From NCBI GenBank assembly GCA_003497545.1, contig DNNT01000149.1:1890-11124 (forward strand): a stretch of DNA of 9,235 bases, given 5' to 3'. Shown piece after piece: positions 7,563-9,235 of this stretch (positions are counted from its first letter, which is position 1; every line of letters starts with the position of its first letter). The notes beneath the pieces were generated by a model, which saw only the letters and a program-made list of their open reading frames with translations, ran no database searches and was not told the origin of the DNA. Source of the stretch: Arenimonas sp. GTDB lineage: Bacteria > Pseudomonadota > Gammaproteobacteria > Xanthomonadales > Xanthomonadaceae. A program made the position numbers and the translations under genes.

Positions 7563-8246
7563 TCACTGTTTGACGGTGTTTTCCTCGAGCCGGTCGCGGA
7601 AATCGACCACGGCGCCCGGCGGGGAGGCCGTACGGCCCTCGAAGATGGCGCGGGGGGTGGTGTTGCGGCCGTACACGGCCTGGTTGGCCTTGTGGTCGAT
7701 GCGCAGCACGGTGCCGTCCAGGGCCACGCCGGCGAACAGGCCGCGGGCGCGGGAATAGCTGTAGATCTCGGCCTTGAGCTGCTCGTCGGTGCTGGCCTGG
7801 GCGCTGCGTCCGACCGGGCCGGCGGCCACCGAGGCGTCGGCGCCGAGGGTGAACTTGCCGTTGACGATGTTGTCCACGCCGCGCTGGCTGCGGAACACCA
7901 GGATCACGTCGGCCGACTGCACGCCGGCCTGGAAGCCGAAGCTGCCGCCGCCGAGCTTGATGTAGCTGGGGTTGGACCAGGTGCCGTCCGGGCTGCGCAC
8001 CGACACCAGGCCCTTGCCGCCGCGGCCGCCGATGACCAGGCCGGCCTTGACCACGTCGGGGATGACGGCGATGGCGTGGGCCTCGGCGAACATCTTCTCG
8101 GGCACCGCCGTCTCCGGGATGCGCATGATCTCGGCCAGCACGCGGGCGGCGTCGGCGGCCTTGGCTTCTTCCTTGACGCCGGCCTGGGCGGGCAGGGCCA
8201 GCGCCAGGGCGAGCAGGGCGGCGAACGGGGCCAGGATTCGGGACAT
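7563..8246 (-). CDS. Exported SYLF-domain (Ysc84/DUF500) protein
   Basis: A 227-residue protein with a Sec-type signal peptide: short basic N-terminus (MSR), hydrophobic core (about 5-18) and a signal peptidase I site AQA (20-22) before Gly23. There is no twin-arginine motif and no lipobox Cys. The mature part is one SYLF domain: [20 protein letters not shown] (56-75), GGKGLVSVR (76-84), [20 protein letters not shown] (99-118), and the signature [16 protein letters not shown] (163-178). SYLF domains bind phosphoinositides in eukaryotic proteins; in bacteria they occur in periplasmic proteins of uncertain role, perhaps lipid binding. The start at 8246 is set by GGAGAG about 6 bases upstream and by the signal peptide; an ATG at 8321 would place 25 unlikely residues ahead of it. 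Divergent from hemH, and upstream of tatA on the same strand. Domain sure, function not. Confidence 0.92.
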   Translation of the reverse strand: MSRILAPFAALLALALALPAQAGVKEEAKAADAARVLAEIMRIPETAVPEKMFAEAHAIAVIPDVVKAGLVIGGRGGKGLVSVRSPDGTWSNPSYIKLGGGSFGFQAGVQSADVILVFRSQRGVDNIVNGKFTLGADASVAAGPVGRSAQASTDEQLKAEIYSYSRARGLFAGVALDGTVLRIDHKANQAVYGRNTTPRAIFEGRTASPPGAVVDFRDRLEENTVKQ

Positions 8247-8365
8247 GGGGTTCTCTCCGGGGGAACGCGACGGTTCGAGTATGGTGGCGCGGAATGAACC
8301 GCGGGTGAGCCGCGCCTTCACTTGCGCGATGATAAGTTGCGCGCAGCCGACAAGGACAGGTCCGC
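8247..8365. promoter_or_regulatory. Divergent control region between the SYLF gene and hemH
   Basis: These 119 bases should hold both promoters. For hemH, GATGAT (8328-8333) with GTGAGC 17 bases upstream (8305-8310) is a weak sigma-70 pair; AAGGA at 8352-8356 is a likely ribosome binding site, 9 bases from the ATG. For the SYLF gene, CATACT on the - strand (8278-8283) is a possible -10 with no good -35; GGAGAG near 8253-8258 is its ribosome binding site. A perfect 7-bp inverted repeat, GGCGCGG (8286-8292) and CCGCGCC (8310-8316), spans a 17-base interval that itself contains the palindrome CCGCGG (8299-8304). It lies between the two putative -10 boxes and could be an operator. No Fur box was recognised. 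Confidence 0.4.
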
Positions 8366-9235
8366 ATGAAACCCTATCTCGACGCCCCCGCCAGCGCCGG
8401 CCCCGGCCGCACCGCCCTGCTGGTGGTGAACCTGGGCACGCCCGACGCGCCCACCCGCGGCGCGGTGCACCGCTACCTGGCGCAGTTCCTGCACGACTAC
8501 CGCGTGGTCGAGCTAACCCGCTGGCTCTGGTGCCCGATCCTGCACTTCATCATCCTGCCGCTGCGCTCGGGCAAGGTGGCGAAGAAGTACGCCTCGATCT
8601 GGGTCGATGGCGGTTCGCCGCTGCTGGTGTACACCCAGCGCCTGGCGCAGGGGCTGCAGCACGCCATGCCCGACGTGTCGGTGCGCGTGGCCATGCGCTA
8701 CGGCAACCCCTCGGTGCCCGACGTGCTGCGCAAGCTGCAGGAAGAAGGCATGTCGCGCCTGCTGGTGCTGCCGCTGTACCCGCAGTATTCGGCCAGCACC
8801 TCGGGTTCGGTGCTCGACGCGGTCAGCAAGGAACTGGCCGGCTGGCGCCGCACGCCCGACCTGCGCTTCATCGCCGACTACCACCTCGACGCCGGCTGGC
8901 TCGACGCCATGGAAGCGCGCGTGCGCGCCCACTGGGACCTGCACGGCCGCGCCGACCAGCTGCTGATGTCCTTCCACGGACTGCCCAAGCGCTACGAAAA
9001 AGCCGGCGACCCCTACCCGCGCCAGTGCGAAGCCGGCGCCCGCGCCCTGGCCGCGCGCCTGGGCCTGGCCGAGGGCGAATGGAAGCTCACCTACCAGTCG
9101 CGCTTCGGCCGCGAGGAGTGGCTGCAGCCCTACACCGACAAGACCCTCGAGGCCATGGCCCGCGACGGCGTGAAGACCGTGGACGTGGTCTGCCCTGGTT
9201 TCGCGGTGGACTGCCTGGAAACGCTGGAAGAAATC
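8366..9235 (+). CDS. hemH: Ferrochelatase, 3' end outside window
   Basis: Ferrochelatase inserts Fe2+ into protoporphyrin IX, the last step of protohaem synthesis. The frame runs from the ATG at 8366 to the window edge (290 codons, no stop), so roughly 30-50 C-terminal residues are missing judging by usual family length. Landmarks: [14 protein letters not shown] (17-30), [19 protein letters not shown] (75-93), [14 protein letters not shown] (135-148), [10 protein letters not shown] (201-210) with the metal-handling His204, [18 protein letters not shown] (241-258), and [16 protein letters not shown] (275-290), where Glu285 matches the conserved acidic residue of the active site (Glu343 in human). 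A ribosome binding site AAGGA lies 9 bases upstream. It is divergent from the SYLF gene. Whether it has extra C-terminal Cys ligands cannot be judged. Identification is secure. Confidence 0.97.
   Translation, partial: MKPYLDAPASAGPGRTALLVVNLGTPDAPTRGAVHRYLAQFLHDYRVVELTRWLWCPILHFIILPLRSGKVAKKYASIWVDGGSPLLVYTQRLAQGLQHAMPDVSVRVAMRYGNPSVPDVLRKLQEEGMSRLLVLPLYPQYSASTSGSVLDAVSKELAGWRRTPDLRFIADYHLDAGWLDAMEARVRAHWDLHGRADQLLMSFHGLPKRYEKAGDPYPRQCEAGARALAARLGLAEGEWKLTYQSRFGREEWLQPYTDKTLEAMARDGVKTVDVVCPGFAVDCLETLEEI

Noticed and set aside
7560..7576. 6-bp inverted repeat CCGTCA / TGACGG over the SYLF stop codon
   Set aside because: No T run follows on the - strand where the gene lies; the T-rich side is on the + strand, where there is no gene to end.
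8247..8321. Upstream ATG at 8321 for the SYLF gene, adding 25 residues
   Set aside because: It would bury the signal peptide inside the protein, and the ATG at 8246 has a good ribosome binding site.
8322..8343. Direct repeat TTGCGCG (8322-8328 and 8337-8343) flanking the possible hemH -10
   Set aside because: Seven-base repeats are expected by chance in DNA of this composition and no known operator matches.
7258..8367. Single long - strand frame (369 codons) covering tatA and reading through the SYLF gene
   Set aside because: Only the last 77 codons look like a protein (TatA). The upstream part is an Arg/Pro/Gly-rich shadow of the SYLF gene in another frame.

Overview
This is a chromosomal housekeeping stretch from a high-GC Gram-negative bacterium (close to 70 % G+C by eye, with G or C in most third codon positions). 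The two-subunit glycyl-tRNA synthetase, a complete tatABC set, a ferrochelatase of the proteobacterial type and a BPSS1780-like membrane protein together point to a proteobacterium. Overall composition and gene style suggest a gammaproteobacterium of the Lysobacteraceae/Xanthomonadaceae kind; that placement is inference and the genus cannot be fixed from the sequence alone. No mobile element, CRISPR array, rRNA or tRNA was seen.

Layout, left to right. (1) Positions 2-691, + strand: the C-terminal part of a PepSY-type inner-membrane protein, cut by the left edge. (2) 680-3677, - strand: the glyQ-glyS operon, with an 8-base gene overlap, a strong ribosome binding site for glyS inside the end of glyQ, a promoter-like -10 box before glyQ, and an intrinsic terminator that lies inside the end of the convergent PepSY gene. 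(3) 3746-5403, + strand: a stand-alone class I glutamine amidotransferase and a polytopic membrane protein, joined by an ATGA start/stop overlap and transcribed divergently from glyQ. (4) 5411-7491, - strand: tatA-tatB-tatC followed 3 bases later by an RDD-family membrane protein. (5) 7563-8246, - strand: an exported SYLF-domain protein just upstream of tatA, possibly in the same transcript. (6) 8366-9235, + strand: ferrochelatase hemH, divergent from the SYLF gene and cut by the right edge about 30-50 residues before its expected end.

The genes serve separate core jobs: charging of tRNA-Gly, export of folded proteins by the Tat pathway, and the last step of haem synthesis. The less understood members are the amidotransferase, its membrane-protein partner, the RDD protein and the SYLF protein. 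I found no convincing new system. The best second-look items are the terminator embedded in an opposing coding region, the RDD gene coupled to tatC, the amidotransferase/membrane-protein pair, and a hairpin that fills the tatA-tatB gap where no ribosome binding site is visible. Almost all the window is coding; the longest non-coding stretch is the 119 bases between the SYLF gene and hemH.
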